From: Luteibaculum sp964627445
GTDB lineage: Bacteria > Bacteroidota > Bacteroidia > Flavobacteriales_D > Luteibaculaceae
Length of the DNA: 47,270 nucleotides
Reading direction: 5' to 3'
Assembly: GCA_964627445.1 (NCBI GenBank)
Contig: CAZVJF010000014.1
Location: forward strand, 1 to 47,270
A model generated the notes under the pieces. The model was not told the origin of the DNA and made no database searches. It saw only the letters and a program-made list of their open reading frames with translations. A program made the position numbers and the translations under genes. Positions within the stretch are counted from its first letter, which is position 1, and every line of letters starts with the position of its first letter. Below, piece by piece: positions 40,229 through 47,270 of the stretch.

Positions 40229-41428
40229 GTGGAAAAAACAGGGAAAAATATACTGCTGGCAATAACTGGCGGCATTGCGGCATATAAAATACCATGGCTG
40301 GTTCGATTGTTTACACAGGCTGGCCACGAGGTACAGGTCATAGCTACGCAGGCCGCATTGGATTTTGTCAGCGAGAAAACCCTAGCCGTGCTCACAGGAA
40401 ACCCTGTAATTAACACCTTTTACAAACCCGATAATACCTGGAACAACCACGTTAAACTGGGTATTTGGGCCGATGTAATGGTTGTGGCACCAGCTACGGC
40501 TAATACCATGGCAAAAATGGTGCAAGGGCAAAGCGACAACCTGTTGTTAGCTACCTACTTATCGGCTCGTTGCCCCGTAGTTGTTTTCCCCGCCATGGAT
40601 TTAGATATGTGGCAGCATCCATCCACCCAAAAAAATGTAAGTGCATTACGCAGCTATGGTAATCATGTGGTAGAGCCCGCAAGTGGTGCCTTAGCAAGTG
40701 GGCTAGAAGGCAAAGGTCGCATGCCAGAACCCGAAGCGATGTTCCTGTACATTAAGGAGTTGCTGTACCCCGGACGATGGCAAGGTAAAAAAGTACTAAT
40801 CACTGCCGGCCCCACATACGAACCCATAGATCCTGTTCGGTTTTTAGGAAACCGATCTAGCGGCAAAATGGGGTATGCGCTAGCGGCAGCGTTTAGCGAA
40901 GCTGGTGCTCAAGTTACCGTAGTTTCGGGACCTGTTGCAATACAGCCTCCAAAGGGGGTGCGGGTAATTCGGGTGGAAAGCGCCCAAGACATGCTAGACC
41001 AAGCATCGCCAATATTTGCCGAAGCAGACCTTACTTTCTTTGCGGCCGCGGTAGCCGATTACCGAGTTGCACATCCTGCCGAAAAGAAAATGAAACGCCA
41101 AGACCACAAGGAAACATCCTTAGCTTTGGTGGCCAACCCCGATATCGCCAAAACGCTATCTAGCCAAAAGAAAAAAGGACAATACTGCATCGGTTTTGCC
41201 CTTGAAACCCATGCCGGTGCAGAAGAGGCAAAAGCTAAAATGCAGCGAAAAGGATTGGATGCGATTGTGCTAAATTTGGAGCAACAAGCCGAAGGCAGTG
41301 TTTTTGGATCGGAGAAAAACGAAGTGTTGCTGCTTAGCGATAATAATCAATGGAAATCGGGGTTAGAGAACAAAACTAAAATTGCCCAACATCTTGAAAA
41401 TAAGATTTATGACTGGTTCTTTGCTTAA
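40229..41428 (+). CDS. coaBC: Bifunctional phosphopantothenoylcysteine decarboxylase/ligase (CoaBC)
   Basis: The CoaC half is flavin-dependent: ITGGIAAYK, catalytic His74 in TWNNHVKLGIW, and APATANTMAKMVQGQ. In E. coli Dfp the further active-site residues are Asn125 (PAMN) and Cys158; here they read PAMD (Asp124) and ASGLEGKGRM (Ser157). The CoaB half (about 190-399) carries VLITAGPTYEPIDPVR, NRSSGKMGYALA, and the C-terminal AVADYRVAHPAEKKMKR segment with the ligase lysine region. It makes 4'-phosphopantetheine for CoA. The start is GTG at 40229, just after the omega terminator. It overlaps porD by 20 bp. Confidence 0.94.
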   Translation: MEKTGKNILLAITGGIAAYKIPWLVRLFTQAGHEVQVIATQAALDFVSEKTLAVLTGNPVINTFYKPDNTWNNHVKLGIWADVMVVAPATANTMAKMVQGQSDNLLLATYLSARCPVVVFPAMDLDMWQHPSTQKNVSALRSYGNHVVEPASGALASGLEGKGRMPEPEAMFLYIKELLYPGRWQGKKVLITAGPTYEPIDPVRFLGNRSSGKMGYALAAAFSEAGAQVTVVSGPVAIQPPKGVRVIRVESAQDMLDQASPIFAEADLTFFAAAVADYRVAHPAEKKMKRQDHKETSLALVANPDIAKTLSSQKKKGQYCIGFALETHAGAEEAKAKMQRKGLDAIVLNLEQQAEGSVFGSEKNEVLLLSDNNQWKSGLENKTKIAQHLENKIYDWFFA

Positions 41429-42320
41429 GCTTTTATTAGCAGGAATGACCGTGTTTTATGCGTTTAACAGCCAAGCACAAGAGCTGAATGCAACGGTAAG
41501 TGTGGCTATAGACCAGGTAAAAGCCCAAGCAACAAATCCCAGAATCTTTGAGACCTTAGAAACCGCAGCTCAGGATTTTTTAAATAATACCAAATGGACT
41601 GAGGACGACTTTGCCCTGGAAGAACGCATTGATTGCTCTGTGTTGATTAACATCGATAAAATTAATGGGGCCACCTCATTCAGTGCCAGTATCCAGGTGT
41701 CATCGAGTAGGCCTGTGTACAATTCTAACTACAGCACCAGTGTTATCAATCACAAGGACAACGATTTTCAGTTTAATTACGTAGAAAACTCGCCCATAAT
41801 TTTTAACCAAAACCAGTTTCGCGACAACTTGTCCTCGGTATTGGCCTTTTACGCGTACATTATTTTGGCCATGGATTACGATACCTTTAGTCGTGAGGGC
41901 GGTACACGCTATTACCGAAATGCCCAACAAATTGCTGCCAACGCGCAAAACAGTGGAAATTCGGGATGGTTGTCATCGGAGTCTACACGAAATCGGTTTT
42001 GGTTGGTAGACAATGCCTTGCAAGAAGCGTTTGAACCTTTGCGCAGTTGCTACTACGAGTATCACCGCAATGGCTTAGACCAGATGTACAGCAAAACAGA
42101 AGAGGGGCGAGCTAAAATATTGGCCGCTCTGGAAGGTCTAATGGATATCCACCGAGTGCAACCCTTGAGTTTTAACGTACAAATTTGGTTTACTGCGAAG
42201 TTTCAAGAGTTGGTCAATATCTTTTCCGAGGCGCCTAGTAGTGAACAGCAAAAAGTGGTGAAGCTGCTAAGCACGCTCGATCCCTCTAATATTTCCAAGT
42301 ATCAAAAAATTACCAGCTAA
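41409..42320 (+). CDS. porD: PorD/DUF4835 family protein of the T9SS, 303 aa
   Basis: The ATG at 41409 gives a signal peptide ending NSQAQ. The mature protein begins ELNATVSVAIDQVKAQATNPRIFETLETA, and contains SVLAFYAYIILAMDYDTFSREGG and the RSCYYEYHRNGLDQMY block, all typical for DUF4835. PorD was found as needed for gingipain secretion by the type IX system in Porphyromonas. It is periplasmic, with unknown mechanism. The gene lies between coaBC (20-bp overlap) and recN (one-base overlap), its normal place. Confidence 0.9.
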   Translation: MTGSLLKLLLAGMTVFYAFNSQAQELNATVSVAIDQVKAQATNPRIFETLETAAQDFLNNTKWTEDDFALEERIDCSVLINIDKINGATSFSASIQVSSSRPVYNSNYSTSVINHKDNDFQFNYVENSPIIFNQNQFRDNLSSVLAFYAYIILAMDYDTFSREGGTRYYRNAQQIAANAQNSGNSGWLSSESTRNRFWLVDNALQEAFEPLRSCYYEYHRNGLDQMYSKTEEGRAKILAALEGLMDIHRVQPLSFNVQIWFTAKFQELVNIFSEAPSSEQQKVVKLLSTLDPSNISKYQKITS

Positions 42321-43969
42321 TGCTTCGTGAACTGTTCATTAAGAACTTTGCGCTCATTCGCGAGAGTCGTTTGGAATTTGATTCTGGATTGACCGTAATT
42401 ACAGGAGAAACGGGTGCTGGAAAATCGATCATGCTCAATGCCTTAGGCCTTATTATGGGCAACCGTGCCGATGCATCCACCATTGGCGATGCACAACAAA
42501 AATGCATTGTAGAAGCTACCTTTCGTTTGGATGCGCGCTTTGAGGGGTTTTTCAATACGGAGGATCTGGATTTTGAACCTGAGACCATCATTCGGAGAGA
42601 GCTGGCGCCCAACGGAAAAAGCAGAGCCTTTATTAACGATACACCCGTTACCAACAAAACCTTAAAAGAGCTCTGTGGGCAGCTATTAGATATTCATGGG
42701 CAGCAGGATAACCAGTTGTTGCTCAATGCCTCCTATCGCTTACGGATCATTGATTTGGTAGCAAACGCGCAAGGACATGTTGCAGCATATAAATCCACGT
42801 ATACGGCTTATATCCAAGCTCAGGAAAAACTGGCCGTAGCTCAAGAAAATCTGGGCAAAAACCAGCAGGAGCTCGATTTTAAAAACTTCCAGTTGCAAGA
42901 GTTGGAAAAAGCCAACCTTGCAGACCCCGATGAACTGACCACTCTGGAAGAACGGCAACAGCTATTTGAACGGCAGGAGGAGATCTCGCTCATGTGCCAG
43001 GAGATCGGTGCCCTCAATGAAGACCCCATCAATGTATTGGGTACGCTCAAAGCAATTTCTAAAAAAGCAGATACGCTTAGTAACTTGGGTGGAAGCTTGG
43101 AAAAGTTATCTCAGGCAAGTACAGAGTCTTTATCGGTATTGCAAGAGTTAGAAGCATTGGCTAACCAAATCTTAGAGGAAAATGATTTAGACGAGGCGGA
43201 GTACCAAAAAAATACCGAGCGAATTGATCAGCTCAACACCTTGCTCGCCAAGCATCAAGCGGCAGATGTAGCAGATTTAATTTCGTTTCGCGATCGGCTG
43301 TCGGAGGAAGTGCAAACCATTGCCAACTCCGATGAGCACTTGGCGCAGTTGGAGAAAGAGGTGACTGCTACCGGGAAGAAACTCCGGGAGCAGGCTAAAG
43401 AAATTACCGCACTGCGCAAAACCGCAGCCGATAAGTTGGCTTCGCATATGGAGGCGTATTTACCTCAGCTAAACATGGAAGGTGCCGCTTTGCGGTTTGC
43501 GCATCAGGCCTTGGAGCAACCGGCACCCAATGGTATGGATGGTTTTGTTTTAGAAAGCAAAATGAATGTAGGAAATTCATGGTCGCCTATAGAGAAAACC
43601 GCAAGTGGTGGTGAGTTGGCGCGGGTAATGCTCGCTTTTAAAACTACGCTGAGCAATTTTACGGCCATGCCTACGCTAATTTTCGATGAAATTGATACGG
43701 GCCTCGGTGGGGAAACTGCTAGTAAAATGGGGGGCATGCTGCAAGCTATAGCCCAAGAGGGGCAGGTAATTTCTATTACGCACTTAGCGCAAATTGCGGG
43801 TAAAGGTGCCCATCATTTTAAAGTGCTCAAAGAAGGCGGTACCCAGCAAACTACAACGCATATTTCCAAGCTTAATCAAGAGGAACGCCTGCAAGAAGTG
43901 GCCCGCATGATTAGCGGTGAACAAATATCTCCGGAAGCACTAGCCAATGCCAAAGTCCTTCTGAACTAA
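42320..43969 (+). CDS. recN: DNA repair protein RecN
   Basis: This is an SMC-like ATPase for double-strand break repair. The head has Walker A VITGETGAGKSIML near the N-terminus and at the C-terminus ASGGELARVMLA (signature) and LIFDEIDTGLGGETA (Walker B). Between them, about 160-370 is a coiled coil rich in E, Q, L and K. 549 aa is normal. It starts within the porD stop (TAATG). The preceding four genes are packed, but fabI after it has its own promoter. Confidence 0.96.
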   Translation: MLRELFIKNFALIRESRLEFDSGLTVITGETGAGKSIMLNALGLIMGNRADASTIGDAQQKCIVEATFRLDARFEGFFNTEDLDFEPETIIRRELAPNGKSRAFINDTPVTNKTLKELCGQLLDIHGQQDNQLLLNASYRLRIIDLVANAQGHVAAYKSTYTAYIQAQEKLAVAQENLGKNQQELDFKNFQLQELEKANLADPDELTTLEERQQLFERQEEISLMCQEIGALNEDPINVLGTLKAISKKADTLSNLGGSLEKLSQASTESLSVLQELEALANQILEENDLDEAEYQKNTERIDQLNTLLAKHQAADVADLISFRDRLSEEVQTIANSDEHLAQLEKEVTATGKKLREQAKEITALRKTAADKLASHMEAYLPQLNMEGAALRFAHQALEQPAPNGMDGFVLESKMNVGNSWSPIEKTASGGELARVMLAFKTTLSNFTAMPTLIFDEIDTGLGGETASKMGGMLQAIAQEGQVISITHLAQIAGKGAHHFKVLKEGGTQQTTTHISKLNQEERLQEVARMISGEQISPEALANAKVLLN

Positions 43970-43974
43970 AAAAA

Positions 43975-43982
43975 TATATTTG
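43975..43982 (+). promoter_or_regulatory. Predicted -7 box TATATTTG for fabI
   Basis: It is an exact TAnnTTTG match, 18 bp before the fabI ATG and just behind the recN stop. The -33 box is not clear. Confidence 0.5.
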
Positions 43983-44000
43983 CTGCCATAAACACTGGTT

Positions 44001-44804
44001 ATGGCAAAATTACTAGAAGGGAAAAGAGGGATAATTTTTGGAGCCCTCAACGATAAATCGATCGCTTGGAAGGTGGCAGAAAAAGCCCACGAGCACGGAG
44101 CAAAGTTTACATTAACCAACGCCCCCATTGCATTGCGTATGGGGGAAATCAATACCCTGGCAGAGCGATGTGGCTCCACGGTCATTCCAGCCGATGCTAC
44201 GGATATGAACGACCTGAAAGCGCTTTTTGAAAAGTCTCAGGAAGAATTGGGTGGAAAACTCGATTTTGTTTTGCACTCCATTGGCATGTCGCCCAACGTG
44301 CGTAAAGGAAAGCACTACACCGCATTGGATCATAATTTTTACGGAAAAACCTTAGATGTTTCTGCTGGATCTTTTCATAAAGTTATGCAAACGGCTTATG
44401 AGCAAGACGCCATGAACAACTGGGGCAGTATCCTTGCACTTACCTACATAGCAGCGCAGCGTGTATTTCCGGATTACAACGACATGGCCGATGCCAAGGC
44501 TCTTTTAGAGAATATCGCACGGAGTTTCGGTTACCATTTTGGCGTAAAAAATAAGGTGCGTGTTAACACAATTTCGCAAAGCCCAACGCCAACCACCGCA
44601 GGTACTGGGGTGAAAGGCTTTGATAGCTTCATTTCTTACGCAGATCAAATGTCGCCTCTAGGCAATGCCGATGCCGATGCTTGCGCAGACTACGTTATCA
44701 CGATGTTCTCGGATCTTACACGCTATGTAACCATGCAAAATCTCTTTCACGATGGTGGATTTTCATTCACCGGAGTTAGCGAGAAGGTGATGGAGAAATT
44801 CTAG
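44001..44804 (+). CDS. fabI: Enoyl-[acyl-carrier-protein] reductase FabI
   Basis: This SDR-fold NADH enzyme reduces trans-2-enoyl-ACP, the last step of fatty acid elongation. The N-terminal GIIFGALNDKSIAWKVA is the FabI form of the cofactor loop. FVLHSIGMSP follows, and the catalytic set Tyr149, Tyr159 and Lys166 (Y-x6-K in DYNDMADAK) is at the spacing of E. coli Tyr146, Tyr156 and Lys163. 267 aa is normal. It is monocistronic, with its own -7 box and terminator. Confidence 0.95.
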   Translation: MAKLLEGKRGIIFGALNDKSIAWKVAEKAHEHGAKFTLTNAPIALRMGEINTLAERCGSTVIPADATDMNDLKALFEKSQEELGGKLDFVLHSIGMSPNVRKGKHYTALDHNFYGKTLDVSAGSFHKVMQTAYEQDAMNNWGSILALTYIAAQRVFPDYNDMADAKALLENIARSFGYHFGVKNKVRVNTISQSPTPTTAGTGVKGFDSFISYADQMSPLGNADADACADYVITMFSDLTRYVTMQNLFHDGGFSFTGVSEKVMEKF

Positions 44805-44829
44805 CATCCCAACAAACTCAATAACAAAG

Positions 44830-44858
44830 AAGCCGTCTCTTATGCAGACGGCTTTTTT
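44830..44858 (+). terminator. Intrinsic terminator of fabI
   Basis: A perfect 9-bp stem AAGCCGTCT/AGACGGCTT (44830-44838, 44846-44854) with a 7-nt loop and a T-run. Confidence 0.88.
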
Positions 44859-44862
44859 CGTT

Positions 44863-44870
44863 TAATTTTG
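44863..44870 (+). promoter_or_regulatory. Predicted -7 box TAATTTTG for the last gene
   Basis: It is an exact TAnnTTTG match, 30 bp upstream of the ATG at 44901 and directly behind the fabI terminator. No -33 box is evident. Confidence 0.4.
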
Positions 44871-44900
44871 TGACTCTTACAGCCTTAGAAACAAGCATTT

Positions 44901-47270
44901 ATGCGTTTTTATACCCTTGTTCTTTTTATAGTACTTTCATTGGGTGCATCCTTGGAATCACGGGCCCAAAATCTAACGGGAACGGATTTTTGGTTTATGA
45001 TGCCCTTCAATACCAGTTTCCAAAACAATCCCGATGCTACCAATGAGATCTTTATTGTTTCCCAGTATTGTATTGATTCAGCCTACATTGTTGTAGGTGC
45101 GTATCAAGACACCATTTACTTTTCGGTAGAGCCGGGGAACTTTAACCGGGTGGTAGTACCCTATCAAAACGGAGGAGAGGTTTCTTACCCCCGAATACAA
45201 GGCTTTGGAGGGAGCGAGCTCAACCAAGCGGTAAATAAAGGAGTTCATATTGTTTCTCCCTTGCCGATCAGTGTGTATTTCCTAAGCTACTCCAACGCAG
45301 TTTCAGATGGAGAATCAATACTCCCGACTACTAAATTGGGTACGGAGTACGTTATGTCATTTAGGAACAATGGGCTTTCCAATTGCGACAGTGGTAATGA
45401 TCCATCTGCCAATTATGGATACGTTACAGCTACCGAGGACAACACCGAGGTTACTATAAATACCTGGGATGCCATAGGCCCCATCAGCTACATCGTTACG
45501 CTAAATGCGGGGGAAGTATATTCCTGGGAGGTGGAAAACGATTGCTCCGATGATTATCCAGGTACCCAAATTTCATGTAGTGGATTAAGTGGAACTACGG
45601 TGACATCGGATAAACCCGTTTCGGTAATGGCAAACGCTCCATGTGCTACTATTGGCGTTGCTGGGAATTGCGATGTCCTAATAGCGAGCTATTTGCCCAT
45701 ATCGCAGCAAAGCGATTTTTACATTACTGCTCAGACCCAAGAGCGTGGGCCACGGGTAGAAAGCTCAGTAATCAACGGAAACCGTTGTTTTAATGATGAT
45801 CTAAAAGGTTCTGGTGACTACGTGGAAATTACGGGTAGGATAGGAGATGTGGTGCAAATTACCTCTCGCGAAGGGGTTGAGCAAATCACCATTCCAGCTC
45901 CCAGCGGTACGGCAACCAACTATGGTTATGGGTCTATTCTAAAGGAAGTGCCAGAAGCCTTACCAGGAGATGTAGGTGAAGCCAACTTGATGATAGAAAG
46001 TCAAAATGGTCCCATTCAAGTCTTGCAATACAACAAAGGTCGACATGCCGATGATACGGATACAGATCCTTTCGATCCTGCTGATCCTGAGGCTTTGTTG
46101 GTATTACCGCCCAACACCTGGGAGAACTCGTATTACTTTTACCCCATTCGCACCCCAAGTGGGGAAACACAAGAAATTGTAATTGTTATTGACGATGCGA
46201 CCAACAACCCCGCCAACCCAGATCCGATTACCACTATTGAGGTAAATGAAGCCAACATAGGTGCAGCAGGTTGGACCACCATAGCAGGCACCAGCTATAA
46301 ATACAAACGCATTTCCTTCTTAGATTTTGAAGCCTCCAAGGTAGAGTCTACGCAAGGTTATCCTTTTGGCTTGTATTTCTTTGCACGTGGAACCCGCGAA
46401 ACTGCTTTTTTCTCAGGCGGTTACGGTCCCATCCAGGATTTAAATTTATGCGATCAGTGTGGAGAGATCGATATTACCATTAACGGCAGTACGTGTTTTG
46501 GTGAGGAGATTGATTTTGAACCCCGGATTTACTCCTTCACACGCCCCAACGTACTGAATTACACCTGGAATTTTGGCGATGGCACTTTCAGCAACGAGGA
46601 GTTTCCTACCCACACGTATGCTACAGAGGGCCAGTATACGGTAACGCTTCAAGTTAGTGGTACGGGTGGATGCATCCTTCAGGCAGAAAAAACCGTGTAC
46701 GTGAATTCGGTAGCGGTCAATGCCGAAGCAGTCCCCGATACGATCTGCCGCGGAGATATTGCCGAAGTACGCCCCAACTTCGAGTTAGTTCCGGGCGGTG
46801 ACCAGGTAGTGCAGTACCGCAACAACGAGGAAGGCCCCATACTGATCCCCGACAACGGGGTACAGGACTTTTGGGATGGCACCCCGTTTGCTGCCAGTGA
46901 CTTTGCTGTTAGTACCGTTACCGTAGATGGTTTTTATGATACTCCAGGTAGAATAGATTCTATTTGTATCAATTTGGATCATGAATTAATTTCTGATGTC
47001 AATATTTTTTTAGAAGTACCCAGTGTTATTGGTGGTGGTGCTGCGGGCATTATCTACGAGTTGCTCACCAACCCCATAAGCAATGGGCGCACCAACCTGC
47101 GTAAGACCTGTTTTTCGGCCAACGCGCTCAAACCGATAACCGATGCCTTTCCACCCTACACGGGTACATTCCAAATGGAGGGCGGAGACTACCCACCTCC
47201 ACTAACCAGTCCCGATATCAATGGCGACTACCGTCTGTTGGTAGGGGATGAGAGCTTGAATTTTACAGGA
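44901..47270 (+). CDS. Large secreted protein, IgGFc-binding-like domain, PKD and P-domain-like parts (3' end missing)
   Basis: The ORF stays open for 790 codons to the window end, so only the 5' part is present. A signal peptide (MRFYTLVLFIVLSLG..SRAQ) is followed by GTDFWFMMPFN and a long beta-rich region with VHIVSPLPISVYFLS and VTSDKPVSVMANAPC, similar to IgGFc-binding N-terminal domains. A PKD domain is at about 552-580 (WNFGDGTFSNEEFPTHTY). From about 670 ICINLDHELISDVNIFLEVPS and NGDYRLLVGDE resemble the proprotein-convertase P domain. A T9SS type B/gliding-associated C-terminal domain is expected beyond the window; that is inference. The role is probably surface adhesion. Confidence 0.85.
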   Translation, partial: MRFYTLVLFIVLSLGASLESRAQNLTGTDFWFMMPFNTSFQNNPDATNEIFIVSQYCIDSAYIVVGAYQDTIYFSVEPGNFNRVVVPYQNGGEVSYPRIQGFGGSELNQAVNKGVHIVSPLPISVYFLSYSNAVSDGESILPTTKLGTEYVMSFRNNGLSNCDSGNDPSANYGYVTATEDNTEVTINTWDAIGPISYIVTLNAGEVYSWEVENDCSDDYPGTQISCSGLSGTTVTSDKPVSVMANAPCATIGVAGNCDVLIASYLPISQQSDFYITAQTQERGPRVESSVINGNRCFNDDLKGSGDYVEITGRIGDVVQITSREGVEQITIPAPSGTATNYGYGSILKEVPEALPGDVGEANLMIESQNGPIQVLQYNKGRHADDTDTDPFDPADPEALLVLPPNTWENSYYFYPIRTPSGETQEIVIVIDDATNNPANPDPITTIEVNEANIGAAGWTTIAGTSYKYKRISFLDFEASKVESTQGYPFGLYFFARGTRETAFFSGGYGPIQDLNLCDQCGEIDITINGSTCFGEEIDFEPRIYSFTRPNVLNYTWNFGDGTFSNEEFPTHTYATEGQYTVTLQVSGTGGCILQAEKTVYVNSVAVNAEAVPDTICRGDIAEVRPNFELVPGGDQVVQYRNNEEGPILIPDNGVQDFWDGTPFAASDFAVSTVTVDGFYDTPGRIDSICINLDHELISDVNIFLEVPSVIGGGAAGIIYELLTNPISNGRTNLRKTCFSANALKPITDAFPPYTGTFQMEGGDYPPPLTSPDINGDYRLLVGDESLNFTG

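Noticed and set aside
45934..46170. Small ORFs on the minus strand within the last gene
   Set aside because: They lie opposite a long continuous plus-strand frame with signal peptide and PKD domain, and their translations have no recognisable features.

Overview
The window looks like a chromosomal segment of a Bacteroidota bacterium, most likely Flavobacteriales (a Cryomorphaceae/Schleiferiaceae-like lineage is my guess). The evidence is type IX secretion (T9SS) C-terminal domains on secreted proteins, a PorD/DUF4835 protein, the order bamD - RNA polymerase omega - coaBC - porD - recN, a DUF6913 protein beside ligA and dapA, and many TAnnTTTG -7 promoter boxes. A run of exactly 100 N inside alanine racemase shows a draft scaffold. 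No rRNA, tRNA, CRISPR array or insertion sequence was seen.

Layout. 1-1513: an AT-rich Fic-domain gene framed by an exact 11-bp inverted repeat and a 20-bp-arm hairpin, arranged like an integron gene cassette. 1725-4767: a three-gene MacAB/Lol-like efflux operon (minus). 4768-5243: a gene-free spacer with three kinds of short repeat. 5244-8904: YqgE, MiaE (minus), PdxH and a glycosyltransferase (plus), and a lipoprotein (minus). 9173-14448: a tight five-gene plus-strand operon of Na+/solute symporter, GNAT acetyltransferase, M20 amidohydrolase and two different fold-III PLP racemases. This is the best candidate for an uncharacterised pathway. 14445-18630: MiaA, a pRiA4b ORF-3-like protein, an asymmetric ABC-F ATPase, a DUF985 cupin and a small membrane protein. 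18636-24220: three secreted proteins (M43 metalloprotease, PHP-type hydrolase, PhoD-type phosphatase). 24255-27000: Aat, Ndk, an NrnA-like DHH phosphoesterase and an FKBP lipoprotein. 27013-32561 (minus): ribD - DMT transporter - YigZ, then dnaA - LMW phosphatase - RsmI-like methyltransferase. 32583-36901 (plus): prmC, ligA, DUF6913, dapA. 36911-38904 (minus): a lipoprotein and a serine-palmitoyltransferase-like enzyme. 39022-44804 (plus): bamD, omega, coaBC, porD, recN, fabI. 44901-end: a large secreted PKD-containing protein that runs off the window.

How the genes fit together. Much of the window is housekeeping: replication and repair (dnaA, ligA, recN), tRNA modification (miaA, miaE), translation termination (prmC), cofactors (pdxH, ribD, coaBC), lysine/cell-wall precursors (dapA, alr), lipids (fabI, sphingolipid/sulfonolipid-type synthase) and envelope assembly (bamD, porD). 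The accessory content is the Fic cassette, the racemase/amidohydrolase operon and the secreted hydrolases. Promoter boxes fall into two classes by distance to the start codon (4-10 bp versus 18-30 bp), which suggests that some genes are read from nearly leaderless mRNAs.
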